A DNA stretch of 64,000 nucleotides, from the NCBI RefSeq assembly GCF_900604955.1, contig NZ_UWPE01000002.1, positions 1 through 64,000 on the forward strand. Reading direction: 5' to 3'. The number at the start of each line of letters is the position of its first letter. Position 1 is the first letter of the stretch. The position numbers were made by a program, and so were the translations under genes. The notes beneath the pieces were generated by a model. It had not been told where the DNA came from. It made no database searches and worked only from the letters and a program-made list of their open reading frames with translations. Of the stretch, positions 18,710 through 28,900 are shown one piece after another. This DNA comes from Neoactinobaculum massilliense (GTDB lineage: Bacteria; Actinomycetota; Actinomycetes; Actinomycetales; Actinomycetaceae).

Positions 18710-21700
18710 CTAGCGGGCCACCCCCGGCGTATCGGTACCGTTGCCGTCCCAATCACCCACGTAGTGGGCATCGGAGTTCAGACCAAATACGAGAATCCGG
18801 TCCGCCTGGCCACCACTCAGCGAGTTCTTCACGTGCCACTGCCGGCCGCGAATCACCCCGATGGAATCCGCGCCGTTACCATCCCAGTCACCGGAGATAG
18901 CGGCATCGTCCACGTGTCCGTAGGCGAAGGCGCGCACCGCAGCCGTGGTGCGGAGCGTTCCCTGCAGCAGGAAGGTGTTCCCGCGGCGAACCGCGAGCTC
19001 GTCACGCCCGTTCCCGTTCCAGTCACCCACCAGCACCTGATCGCTAGTGCGCCCGTAGGCAACGGACCCGTCAGCCTGGCCGCCGTGGAGACCGTTCGCG
19101 TAGTACACCGTGTTGCCACGCCGCACAGCGAAGGAATCCTTCCCGTCGCCATCCCAGTCACCCACCAGCACCTCGTCGCCGGGGCGGCCGAAGGAGAACG
19201 TGGTTTGCGCTTGACCGGAGCGCGCGTTGGTTACCAGGAACGTGTTGCCACGCCGCACGGCGAAGCTATCCTTCCCGTCGCCGTTCCAGTCACCCACGTA
19301 GAGCGTTTCGCCCGGGCGCCCGTAGACGGTCCCGATGCTTGCCAGCTGGCTGGTCCAGTTGTTGGAGAGCAGGATGCGGCTGCCCGCCGGAACACCCGCC
19401 GCGCCGCCCTGGCTGCCAGACTCGCTGCCAGACCCAGACCCACCGGTCGAGCCGCCGGCCGGTGCGTTGACCTTGACCGTCACGGTCACGGTCTTTTCCA
19501 CCCGGTAGCCATCGGCCTGTGTGACCACAATTGTCACCTGGTTATCGCCCTCGGTGAGCACCGTGCCGGGGGCCAGCGTCAGCGTGGTCTCCCCCTTACC
19601 CGGGTTCGCCGGATCCGAGGCGACCGGAGCGTCGTCGTCCACCGTGAAGTGGCCGAGCACCTGCGCCGCGAGCGCGTCCTGGTCACCCAGCGCCGCACGA
19701 TCCACCGTGAGGTCCACGGTGTCCGGCCCGGAGATGGTGGGCGCCGCGTCCACGTGGAACGTCACCGCGTGCGACGTCGTGTTGCCCGCCGCGTCCGTGC
19801 CCGTCGCGGTCAGCGTGTACTCGCCGGCCGCCAGATCCTTCGTGGCGAACTCGGAGTGGAGCGGCTCTGCCACCGCAGCCTCCGTACCGCCTGCGTTACC
19901 GGCGGTTGTGCCACCTGCGGAGCCATCACCCGTGACGTCCGCCGCGCCGCCCGCACCCGCCAGTACGTCCTCGACGTTCTGCGCAGCCCCAGCCAGATCG
20001 GTGGACTGGTTATCGGTGAAGGTGTATCCGTCCGGACCCACCACACTCACGGCCAGGCCGGTGAGGTAGGGATCCGTGGCCGTGGTGGTGAGCGTGGCGC
20101 CATCGCGCACCACGTCGCCATCGCTGACCGCGGCATCCCCCGCTGTGACGGCCACGTTCGGCGCGTCGGAATCCACCACCACCGGGATACGGCCGGTGAG
20201 GGTATTACCCATGGCGTCACCAAATACCACGCTCAGCGTATCCCCGGTGGCCACCGTGAGATCCGTGGAGAACTCCGCCCGGTTGGATTCGGGCCCCAGC
20301 CCGGTCCAGCTGTACGGCTGCAGAACGGTGGAATCGTTGAGCTTTAGCGTGTAGCCCCAGCCGTCATCCTCGGCCGTGCCGGCGAAGGTGACATGCGGCG
20401 AGGAGGCGTAGAGCACGCCGCCCGTCAGCGTGGGTTCGGTGAAGTGAACGGTGGGTGCCACCATGTCCGCATACACCGTGAACTGGTTATCCACCTGCTT
20501 GGTGCCGTCCAGATCGTAGATTTCCAGCCGGAAATCATTGAAGCCGGTACCCACGGGAAGGGGCGCGGAGAACGTGCCGTCCTTGTTGATGGTGGCTTCA
20601 ATGGGTGCCGGGCTGGAGAGCGTCCCGCCGGCAGCGGACACGGTGGGCGTGAACACGATGCGCGTGGTCTGGTCTGCGCCTTCACCACGGATGGTCCACA
20701 CGCCGTCCTTGTAATCCGAGGAATCCACCGGCACGAACGTGTAGCTGTAGGAATCCCCGCCGGCCGTATTCGTGAACGTTGGCCCCTGCCAGGGCTGACC
20801 CACGGCATCCGGCGCCACTAGCGGCACCGCCACGGAGGTGGTGTTCGGTCCATCCGAGGCCACCACGGCCAGGCTGGCTGCGCCCGCCTTCGGTGTGACG
20901 GTGGCGGTGAATGCGCCATCCGCACCCACCTCGGCCGCGGTTCCGTCCACGGTCACCGTCGGCTTCGCGCCCGCGCGTTCGTCGGTCACGGTGCCGGAAA
21001 TGGTCACCGAGCCATCGGCTGCCGGTGCAATGTACCCGTTTTCCAGCCCGTCCACGGTCACCGTGGGCGGCTGGGAGTCATACACCGGGGAGACCGTGTT
21101 CGCGGCCACCACATCGCCGTCGGCGTTGAAGGCCACCACGCGAATGGTGTTGGTGCCTTCCGTCAGCGGCACGCTAGCGTGGAAGCGGCCATCGCTAAGA
21201 TCCGCGGCGGTGGCGTTCACCTCCACCCGCGTCACATCGGCGGACACGTAGCCGGACAGTTGCAGCGCCCCATCCGACACGCCCAGCGACTTCGGGCCGA
21301 TCACCGTGCGGTTGAGCGTATCGGCGTCGGACACCACCAGCTGCCCGGAAGCGACCACATAGGTGGCCGTCCCCAGCGAGAAGCCGCGATCTAGCACGGA
21401 CACGGTCACGTAGGGCACGGTATCCGCCACGTTCACCGAGTAGGTGCCATCCCCGTTATCCGTCACATCCAGATCGGAGCCGTCCGCGGCCGCAACAGAG
21501 GGCGCCGCGGCAATGCCGGACACCGTATCCGTCACCGTGAACGTCAGCACGCCATCCGTCAGGGAGTTGAAGGCGATCTGGGGCGCCTCATTATCCACGC
21601 CGAAGCTGAAGTCCGTGTTCTGCCAGGGGAAGTTCTCCCCCAGCCGCGTGGAGACGCGCAGCGTGTAGCGCCCGTCCGGCACCGTCACGTACTTGCCCTT

Positions 21701-24406
21701 GCTCTGATCCCACGTGATGCCGTCGAAGGCATAGTCCGAGGCAAGATACGACATGTCCTTACTCGGGTCCACGGCCAGCAGATCAATGAGCTCGTGACGC
21801 GTGAGGCCCTGCTCGTAGCCGACCGTACGTACCACCTTCCCGCTCGCGTCCAGCACCTCATACTTCGCCTCCGCGGCGTTGCGCAGGAGCGCGAGGGCCG
21901 GGGCCACCACGTCCATGTCGCCGTCGCCGTTCGGGGAGAGCCAGAATTCATCGTCCGCGTTGCCGCTGATCTTCCCCAGCGCATGCGTGGGGATCGTGTA
22001 TCCGGAGTAGGAGGTGACCAGGGTGGTTTCCGTGCTGTTAATGCCCGGCGCCAGCTCCTCACCCTGCGGCGCCACGATCGGCTCGGCGTTCCAGTCCCCC
22101 ACGAAGCCTAGGTAGGGCACGTTGAGGTCCGGCTGGCCGTCCGCCGTGAACCGCGCCCAGCCTTCCACGTAGTGGGAAGCGGAGGTGTCCGGGGTGAGCG
22201 TGAAGTCCACGGTTGCGGTGCCGTGGGCCGGTACCGTCACGGTGGACGACGCCGCCGTCAGCGTCTCCTTGGAGACAAACGTGGTGGTGTCCTCGCCCGC
22301 GGTATTGGTCTCATTGATGACCTGCTGCGCGGGGACGGTGTAGGTGACATCCGCGTCCGAGGTGTTTGTCAGGGTCACCTGGAAGCTCGCCGGCCCATTC
22401 ACCTCGCGGAGCGCCACCTCGGCTTCACCGTTGACGGTGGCAAACACCGGCGTAGCAAGCGCCTTATCCACCTGGCCCAGGCCGGCGCCCACCTGACGGG
22501 GCGCGTAGGGCACACCGGCGTCGTTCGTGGGAATCGCAGCCGTGTTCTGCAGGAGGGTCTGAACCCGATCCAGCAGCGCGGCACCCGTGAGTGACGGTTC
22601 GCGCTCCTTAAGTGCGTCGATAATGAGCGCGGAGAGGCCGGACACGTTGGGCGCGGCCATGGACGTACCGGACATGGTGCCGTAACTGTTGCCATTGAGC
22701 GTGGAGTACACCGAACCGCCCACACCCGCCACGTCCGGCTCAAAATCGAGCGTGGGCGTGGGGCCCCAGCTGGTGAAGCTGGAGGGATGGAGGCCATTCA
22801 TGTAGGGCACGGCCTGCTGATCCGTGGTGATGCGAACGGTTACGTCCGCCCCGCCCGCCAGCGCCTCGCGCAGCGCCAGGCCGGTGGAGCGATACACGGA
22901 GGCCGATACGCCCTGGTACCAGTCGATACCGCCCATGCTCAGGTAGGTGTCCCCGCCGGCGGCGGAATTGAACACGATGATGCCGGCGGCACCGTGGTCC
23001 ACGGCGTTGTGGTACTTCTCCTCGAAGGTGTTTCCGCCGCGCTCAATGAGCGCGTACTTCCCGGTGAGGTCCTCGCCGTCCGCGTAATCCTCGGCGCGGG
23101 AGAGGCCCACATCCACCAGCGGGTACTCCTTACCATCGGGGGTGCCGGTGGCCGGTGAGTAGGCGAAGGAAGACTCCGTACCATCTACCTTCTGGTAGCC
23201 AACCGACACCACCTGGGTGTTGTTGTCGATGGAGGCCACGGTGAGCGCGTGTCCTTGCGAACCCGGGCTGCCCAGCGTGGCATCATCCAGGCGGCCGTAG
23301 TAGTCATCCGTTTCGCCCGAAAGCGAGAAGTTCGTACCCTCGTTACCGGCGGAGATCACTACCAACACGCCCGCTTCGCGTGCCTTTTCGATGGCGCGGT
23401 AGGTGCCGTCCGAGGTTTCGTTCTGCCCGTTCAGAGAGCCGAGCGACATGTTGATCACGTCCGCGCCCAGCTTCACCGAATCCTCGATGGCCGCAATAAT
23501 GTCCGAATCCGATGCACCGCCGCTGCCGTCATTGGAGAACACCTTCATGGCTAGCAGCTGGGCGTTCGGTGCGGCACCATCAATGCGACCGGTAGCCGCG
23601 AAATCCGGCGCATCCGACCCCTCGGCACCGTTTGCTGCCGCAATGCCCGCCACGTGCTGCCCGTGTTCCACACCGGTGGTATCCAACACGTTGTAGTTTT
23701 CATCCGCGTAGTTGTAGCCGTAGGGCACCTTGCAGGTGAAGCCGTGGGCGGTGTCCGGGGTGAGTTTGGACGCCGCGCACACGTTCTTGTCCAGGCGCAT
23801 GTCCTGGTGTGTCACATCAATGCCCGTATCCACAATGGAAATCACGGTGCCCGTGCCGTCCGCGCCCGTAGCCGAGATGGCGGTTGGCACGCCCTCCATC
23901 ACGCGCCCGTTGTACTGGGCGGGCTGAGCCGTGGCCGGAGCCGCGGTAGACGTGGCGGCCGACGCCGAAGCCGCGGCCTGCGTGGCTTCCGACGTCGCCG
24001 AGTCCAGGTCCGTTGTTTCAAACACGCGTTCCTTGCGCACGGACGCCACCTGCGGCTCACTGCTGAACGCGAGCAGCTTGTCCGAAGAAATGGTGGCGGA
24101 GAAACCGTTGAGCAGGTAGCCAAACTGTCGGTCCACCTTCAGGCCGTACTTGGATTTCCAAGAGTCCAGCAGGTCATTCTGCTGTTTCTTCGTGGCCGCC
24201 TCGGCGCTCTTTGAGGGCTGGGCCGGCTGGTTCTTCAGGAGCACAACCACCTTGAGTGATTGCGGCTGCTGGTGAAGCTGGTACTGGGCGACGGCGTCGC
24301 CAAGATCAGCGGAGGAGATGGGATCCGCAGCGGCTGCGGGAACACCCAGGCTGGCGGCCACCGCGGCTACGGCCACGGTTGCCAAACTGCGTCTCAGCAC
24401 GTTCAT
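18710..24406 (-). CDS. Giant secreted subtilisin-like (S8) protease with repeat tail
   Basis: The product has 1898 residues. A signal peptide covers residues 1-27, followed by an I9-type propeptide (about 45-130). The S8 catalytic residues are Asp193 (IVDTGID), His248 (EHGQHVAG), Asn354 (SAGNEG) and Ser582 (GTSMAAP). A PA-like insert lies at about 430-530. Fn3-like and Ig-like domains rich in Thr/Val extend from about 650 to 1650, the order seen in lactocepin and C5a-peptidase-type cell-envelope proteases. The tail contains five repeats of about 45 residues with the calcium-binding-like loop VGDWNGDGKD. There is no LPXTG motif, so release or repeat-mediated wall binding is expected. The ATG at 24406 has an excellent Shine-Dalgarno (AGGAGGGA). 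Likely roles are host-protein degradation and peptide supply; substrate is unknown. Confidence 0.93.
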   Translation of the reverse strand: MNVLRRSLATVAVAAVAASLGVPAAAADPISSADLGDAVAQYQLHQQPQSLKVVVLLKNQPAQPSKSAEAATKKQQNDLLDSWKSKYGLKVDRQFGYLLNGFSATISSDKLLAFSSEPQVASVRKERVFETTDLDSATSEATQAAASASAATSTAAPATAQPAQYNGRVMEGVPTAISATGADGTGTVISIVDTGIDVTHQDMRLDKNVCAASKLTPDTAHGFTCKVPYGYNYADENYNVLDTTGVEHGQHVAGIAAANGAEGSDAPDFAATGRIDGAAPNAQLLAMKVFSNDGSGGASDSDIIAAIEDSVKLGADVINMSLGSLNGQNETSDGTYRAIEKAREAGVLVVISAGNEGTNFSLSGETDDYYGRLDDATLGSPGSQGHALTVASIDNNTQVVSVGYQKVDGTESSFAYSPATGTPDGKEYPLVDVGLSRAEDYADGEDLTGKYALIERGGNTFEEKYHNAVDHGAAGIIVFNSAAGGDTYLSMGGIDWYQGVSASVYRSTGLALREALAGGADVTVRITTDQQAVPYMNGLHPSSFTSWGPTPTLDFEPDVAGVGGSVYSTLNGNSYGTMSGTSMAAPNVSGLSALIIDALKEREPSLTGAALLDRVQTLLQNTAAIPTNDAGVPYAPRQVGAGLGQVDKALATPVFATVNGEAEVALREVNGPASFQVTLTNTSDADVTYTVPAQQVINETNTAGEDTTTFVSKETLTAASSTVTVPAHGTATVDFTLTPDTSASHYVEGWARFTADGQPDLNVPYLGFVGDWNAEPIVAPQGEELAPGINSTETTLVTSYSGYTIPTHALGKISGNADDEFWLSPNGDGDMDVVAPALALLRNAAEAKYEVLDASGKVVRTVGYEQGLTRHELIDLLAVDPSKDMSYLASDYAFDGITWDQSKGKYVTVPDGRYTLRVSTRLGENFPWQNTDFSFGVDNEAPQIAFNSLTDGVLTFTVTDTVSGIAAAPSVAAADGSDLDVTDNGDGTYSVNVADTVPYVTVSVLDRGFSLGTATYVVASGQLVVSDADTLNRTVIGPKSLGVSDGALQLSGYVSADVTRVEVNATAADLSDGRFHASVPLTEGTNTIRVVAFNADGDVVAANTVSPVYDSQPPTVTVDGLENGYIAPAADGSVTISGTVTDERAGAKPTVTVDGTAAEVGADGAFTATVTPKAGAASLAVVASDGPNTTSVAVPLVAPDAVGQPWQGPTFTNTAGGDSYSYTFVPVDSSDYKDGVWTIRGEGADQTTRIVFTPTVSAAGGTLSSPAPIEATINKDGTFSAPLPVGTGFNDFRLEIYDLDGTKQVDNQFTVYADMVAPTVHFTEPTLTGGVLYASSPHVTFAGTAEDDGWGYTLKLNDSTVLQPYSWTGLGPESNRAEFSTDLTVATGDTLSVVFGDAMGNTLTGRIPVVVDSDAPNVAVTAGDAAVSDGDVVRDGATLTTTATDPYLTGLAVSVVGPDGYTFTDNQSTDLAGAAQNVEDVLAGAGGAADVTGDGSAGGTTAGNAGGTEAAVAEPLHSEFATKDLAAGEYTLTATGTDAAGNTTSHAVTFHVDAAPTISGPDTVDLTVDRAALGDQDALAAQVLGHFTVDDDAPVASDPANPGKGETTLTLAPGTVLTEGDNQVTIVVTQADGYRVEKTVTVTVKVNAPAGGSTGGSGSGSESGSQGGAAGVPAGSRILLSNNWTSQLASIGTVYGRPGETLYVGDWNGDGKDSFAVRRGNTFLVTNARSGQAQTTFSFGRPGDEVLVGDWDGDGKDSFAVRRGNTVYYANGLHGGQADGSVAYGRTSDQVLVGDWNGNGRDELAVRRGNTFLLQGTLRTTAAVRAFAYGHVDDAAISGDWDGNGADSIGVIRGRQWHVKNSLSGGQADRILVFGLNSDAHYVGDWDGNGTDTPGVAR

Positions 24407-24516
24407 GTTTCTCCCTCCTGTAATGGGGTTAACCCACACTCTCACGGGTTTTCCAGGTTCTATGGGGCAGTCTCACAGTTTGGACACACCACGGCCAAGC
24501 GAATCGTGAGACGAGT

Positions 24517-24540
24517 ACGACGCACCCACTTCGGCGTCGT
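24517..24540. promoter_or_regulatory. Small inverted repeat built from the GGCGTCGT octamer
   Basis: ACGACGC (24517-24523) pairs with GCGTCGT (24534-24540) across a ten-base loop. It lies between the divergent protease and nagA genes. It could be a short hairpin or protein site. Confidence 0.4.
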
Positions 24541-24556
24541 CCCCACCACCCCACAC

Positions 24557-24570
24557 TTGTCAGACCTGTC
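24557..24570. promoter_or_regulatory. Candidate GntR-family operator upstream of nagA
   Basis: TTGTCAGACCTGTC resembles TTGTCAGATGTCTGTC found upstream of nanK at 44148-44163, and both recall half-sites of FCD-type GntR regulators. The GntR gene at 40633-41379 is the obvious candidate protein. Only two sites are known here, so this is tentative. Confidence 0.35.
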
Positions 24571-24647
24571 GGGACCGGGCGTGGCACAATGGAGCCGTGC
24601 GGTCCGTTCCGGATCGCATCTGGCCGCCACAAACAAGGGAGTTTTTC

Positions 24648-25832
24648 ATGGCACAGTTCTTCGGTCGCGTATTTGACGGCTTCGGGCGAGAGCTCGGCAC
24701 CGGCGTGGAGCTCAACCCGGACGGGCAGCTCACCTCAATTCTTACTTCGGGCGATCCGGGAGACGGCTACATCATCCCCGGCCTCATTGACGCCCACGAG
24801 CACGGCGCCGGCGGATTCTCCTACTCTGATGATCCGGAACCGGCGCACATTGCCACGGCCATTGAAACGCACCTGGCCGCCGGCACCACCGCGATGCTGG
24901 CCTCGCTGGTATCCATGAAGGATCCGCTCCCCGTCATCCAGGCCCTGGTCCCCTTCTGCGAGAGCGGGCAGTTGGCAGGCATCCACCTCGAGGGCCCGTT
25001 CGTGTCCGTGGAGAAGAAGGGCGCCCAGAATCCGGCGGCCATTCGCGACATTGACCTGGATGAGCTGCACAGCTGGCTCGAAGCCGGCCGCGGCTGGCTG
25101 AAGACAATGACCATCGCCCCCGAACGCGCCCACGCCCAGGAGGCGGCCAACATGCTGCTCGACTTCGGCGGCAAGCCGTCCTGGGGTCACACCTCCGCCA
25201 CGGCGGCGGATGCGCGCAGCGTGCTGGATGCCACCGTGCTGGCCGCCCGCGAGCGCGGGCGCTCCGACGTGCCCCAAACCGTCACGCACCTGTTCAACGG
25301 CATGTTTGATCCGGTCCACCGCACCCCCGGGCCCGTTCGCGAATTCGTCCAGGCCGCACGGCAGGGCAACGCGTCCCTCGAGATCATCGCCGACGGTCAC
25401 CACATCGCCCCCGAGCTGGTAGAGGACATGTGGCTCTACCTCGAGCACGTCGAGGGCTTCGGCGAGGCGCCCGCCATGTTCTTCATTACGGACTCCCTCT
25501 CCGCGGCCGGCATGGAGCCCGGCCACTACGTGCTGGGCGGCCTGGCCGTGGAGGTGCGCAATGGCGCCTGCTACCTTGAAGGGCAGTCCTCGCTGGCCGG
25601 CGGGTACGCGCGCCTTTCCGATCAGTTTGCGCTGTTTGCCCGCCGCGGGCGGCTGAGCGTCAGCCAGTTGGTGCGCGCCTGCGTGGCCGGCCCCGCGCGA
25701 GCCCTCGCCCTCACCGACCACACGCCCGGCGTCACGCTGCACTACCGCCATGGGGAGAAGCCCAGTTTCCTCACCCTGGACGCGGACTTTAATGTCACTC
25801 ACGTGGTGCGCGACGGCGTACTGGTCCGCTAA
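24648..25832 (+). CDS. nagA: N-acetylglucosamine-6-phosphate deacetylase
   Basis: This amidohydrolase of 394 residues removes acetate from GlcNAc-6-phosphate, giving GlcN-6-phosphate for NagB. Metal and substrate motifs are visible in order: DAHEHGAGG, HLEGPF, GHTSA, THLFNGM, IADGHHIAPEL and TDSLSAAG (catalytic Asp). The ATG at 24648 is preferred to the GTG at 24597 because AAGGGAG precedes it. It is separated from nagB and nanE/nanK by the glycan operon, yet completes the same pathway. A candidate shared operator lies upstream. The gene ends at a strong bidirectional terminator. Confidence 0.94.
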   Translation: MAQFFGRVFDGFGRELGTGVELNPDGQLTSILTSGDPGDGYIIPGLIDAHEHGAGGFSYSDDPEPAHIATAIETHLAAGTTAMLASLVSMKDPLPVIQALVPFCESGQLAGIHLEGPFVSVEKKGAQNPAAIRDIDLDELHSWLEAGRGWLKTMTIAPERAHAQEAANMLLDFGGKPSWGHTSATAADARSVLDATVLAARERGRSDVPQTVTHLFNGMFDPVHRTPGPVREFVQAARQGNASLEIIADGHHIAPELVEDMWLYLEHVEGFGEAPAMFFITDSLSAAGMEPGHYVLGGLAVEVRNGACYLEGQSSLAGGYARLSDQFALFARRGRLSVSQLVRACVAGPARALALTDHTPGVTLHYRHGEKPSFLTLDADFNVTHVVRDGVLVR

Positions 25833-25871
25833 CGGGCACCATGAGCGAGCTGGTTCGCTAGCGCTGGCCGG

Positions 25872-25902
25872 TTCGGGGGCTGCTCGCGTAGCAGCCCCCG
25901 AA
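25872..25902. terminator. Bidirectional terminator between nagA and the surface enzyme
   Basis: A perfect 13-base stem, TTCGGGGGCTGCT (25872-25884) with AGCAGCCCCCGAA (25890-25902), encloses a five-base loop between two convergent genes. Confidence 0.88.
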
Positions 25903-25907
25903 TTTGC

Positions 25908-28900
25908 TTACTGATTGGCGGCCCTCCTTCGCAGGAGAATTCCCGCACCAAGTAAGCCGACCGCAATAGTGAGCCCGACGCCGGCCGCAGACCCGGTTCG
26001 CGCGAGCCCGGTCTGCGCCGCGGTGTGCTTCGCCGGCGGCTGCGTGCTTTCGCCACGCGATGGTTGAACTGACGGCTGGTCCGACGGCCGAATTGAGGGC
26101 TCGGCCGAGGGCTGATCCGAAGCACCCGGGGTACTCGATGGGGTGGCTGCCGGGCTTGTGGATTCGCTAGACGACGTGGCCGCCGGAGTCGTCGGCGTCG
26201 TCACAGGCGTTGCCGGCTGAATATCCTGCCAGGGAACTGACTGCGGAGTGCTCGCCAGGAGCCGGATATCCGAAACCGAGGTGAAGGTACTCCCAGAGAA
26301 GTTATCCCACACGGCCATACCGATGAACTTCGGGCGAACCGCCGCGGCGAACTCCGTTACCTGGTTGTTCACATCCTGCCGGTAGGTGGCATCCGCCAGT
26401 TTCGTTCCGCCGGCCCACGTCTTCGTTGCCGGATCCGGCGCCGTCGTCGGAGGCTCGTTGAATGCGAAGTAGGAGACATGCTGTGGTGAATCCACCCCGT
26501 TGCTCCACTGGGCAACCTGCCTCGGCGAAAACACCACACCGTCAACAGCGCGCATCCTGGAATCCGTAGCAGAAACCGGAAGGTTACCGAACACCGCGTA
26601 GTGCGGGAACGACGTCGCCTTCCCCTGTCCCCAGGGCGTGTGCCAGAAGGTAGAGAGATTCGGCGCCGTATCCGTACCGTCCACCATGTTTTCGCGGCCA
26701 TCGGGTTCCGCGACGGTTTCCTCAGAATCGACGGAGGTCACCGTCGGATGGAAGGCATTGAGCGTGGTGGACACCGACTGTGCCCGGTTGGGTGCCGTCC
26801 AGTAGAACAGCGCTCCCTGCCCGCCACCGAGTGTCACCTTGACCGTGGCCGCCTGTTTCCCAGCCACGGGTACCGGGGTCACTTCGGTTGCCTTGAACGT
26901 CACCGGGTCCGCCATCATGAGCGTCGCGTCAGCGGTGGGTGGAGCAACCGTCAGCGTGATTTCCTGCGCGGTCTGCCAGTAGGAGCCATCGTCCGTGCGC
27001 GTTGCGAGCTTCAGAACCTTCGAGTTGGCGCGATCCACCAGGCCGTTGACCACCATGAACGCCTTCGGATCGGTGACACCCGCACCGAAAATCTCCGCGG
27101 TCTTCCCCGCCTTGAGTCCCGGAACCTTGTCAAAGTATCCGAGCACCACATCCCCGGGGCGCCCATCATTCTGAGTGCCGACATTGCGAGCGCTCACGTC
27201 AATGAGCCCGTACTCCTCCTTCGGGGAGCCGGCAAAATCACCCATTTTCCAGCCGGACGCAACGCTGTTCGTGGTCCCAGCCGAATACGATCCCGGCACC
27301 GTAGCCACGTAGGTGTTATTGAGGCCCACAAGGTAGTTTCCCATTCCGCGTACCTGCTGGAAGATACGGGTGAACTCGTAGAACGTAGGGGTGGGCGCGC
27401 CGTCGTGATCATACAAACCGCCGTTGTCATACCCGTTATTCTCCATGCGGAATCCGCCGATCCACTTCTGACCGGACGCGAGGGAAAGCATGACGGTGAG
27501 CGCCTTCTCGGACTCCGGGACGTTCGAGGAGTACTGATAGTCGATGAACTGGCCATACAGGGTGGGGCTTTGCCCCTCGCCGTCGAGACCAACGCCCAGG
27601 GCGGCTTGGCGATCTTCCTTCCAGTTGCCACCGTTAAAGTGATTGCGCACCACATCACTCGGCGCCTGGTTCCACGAGTCTCCGTAGGCAAACTGATAGC
27701 CATCCCAGGACACGAGGTCCGGTTGCGCGTCCGTCACGTAGTCCGCGATGTGTCCGCTCCATCCACCGCCGTACTGGTTAGAGTGCACTATCGCACCCGG
27801 GTAGGCGGCCTTGGAACCCGCGAACCAGTCCTTAAAACGGGCCTGTTCCTCCAGGGACCACCCGCCCTCATCTCCGTACTGAATATCGACGAGCCCGGCG
27901 GCGTACTGCTTCTGCTCCGCGGTGAGGAAGTCCTCGAAGCTGCCGGTCATGGAATTCTTGCCGTAGGGAGCCTTCGCGATCCCCCATTGAGTATTCTCTA
28001 GGCTCGCCATCATGCTCTCATTGAAAAGTGGCGGATCGTAGAACACGGGAATAACGCCACCCGTGAGCTTCTGTTCGCGGTCATCCATCGTGGCGCGCGC
28101 GTAGCCCTCAGACGGCACCCAGGCGGGAAGTAGAATCCCGTAGTGGAGCGCGAGGGCCTGCGGTCGGTTCACACCCCACTCGTCCTGCACCGTCGCCGGA
28201 TCAAACGCCTCCGTCTCCGCGGTGGAAACCGTTGTTTTTGGTGGCTCCTTGCCATCCGGAAGTCCCCAGAATTCGAACTCCTGCAGCGTGACATCCGTGA
28301 GCGCAGTGGTCGCGATGCTTTCAGCATCCTTCGAGGGGTTCATCCAGACTCGAACGTTCTTTACTTTGTGGTAACCGCCCAGATCCCACCAGATAATCCC
28401 GCCATAGGTCATGGAGCGGAGGCTGGCGTGCGTGGAGATGGTGGTCCACGGGGCGTCGTCACTTTCCTGTATCTGAAGAGTGAGGTTGTATCCGGGATCC
28501 CAGTCCTGCTTCTTATTAACAAAATGCAGGTCCGCGGTGGCATTGATGTGCGCAATGTAGCGCGCTTGCGGGAGATGCAGCTGGAAGCCGGACACGTCCG
28601 AACTCCAGTCGTCAGCAACCGAGAAGTTTGCGAACTTCCATCCCGTGGATGGGTCACCGTCCGTCATTGAGGCGTTCTCCGCGGCCGTGGCACCATTGCC
28701 CTCCGCCGCTCCGCGCCCCACGCATACGTTGCCGCGGAAGTCCGTGTTCACCTTGTGCACGGTAATCGTGTATCTTGCTGACTCTCCGCCGTATGTTCCA
28801 GTGACGGTGATCGTGGCACCCTTGGACACGTCAACTGTGGCACGGCCGTCCGCGTCCGGCGACTTGCCATTAATAGCTACCTGCGCACCGGACGCAGCGA

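Noticed and set aside
18764-20347. Long plus-strand ORF of 527 codons opposite the protease repeats
   Set aside because: It is antisense to a clear S8 protease gene; high GC favours such antisense frames.
26601-28001. 466-codon plus-strand ORF opposite the LAXTG enzyme
   Set aside because: Antisense shadow; the minus-strand gene has signal peptide, domains and sortase motif.
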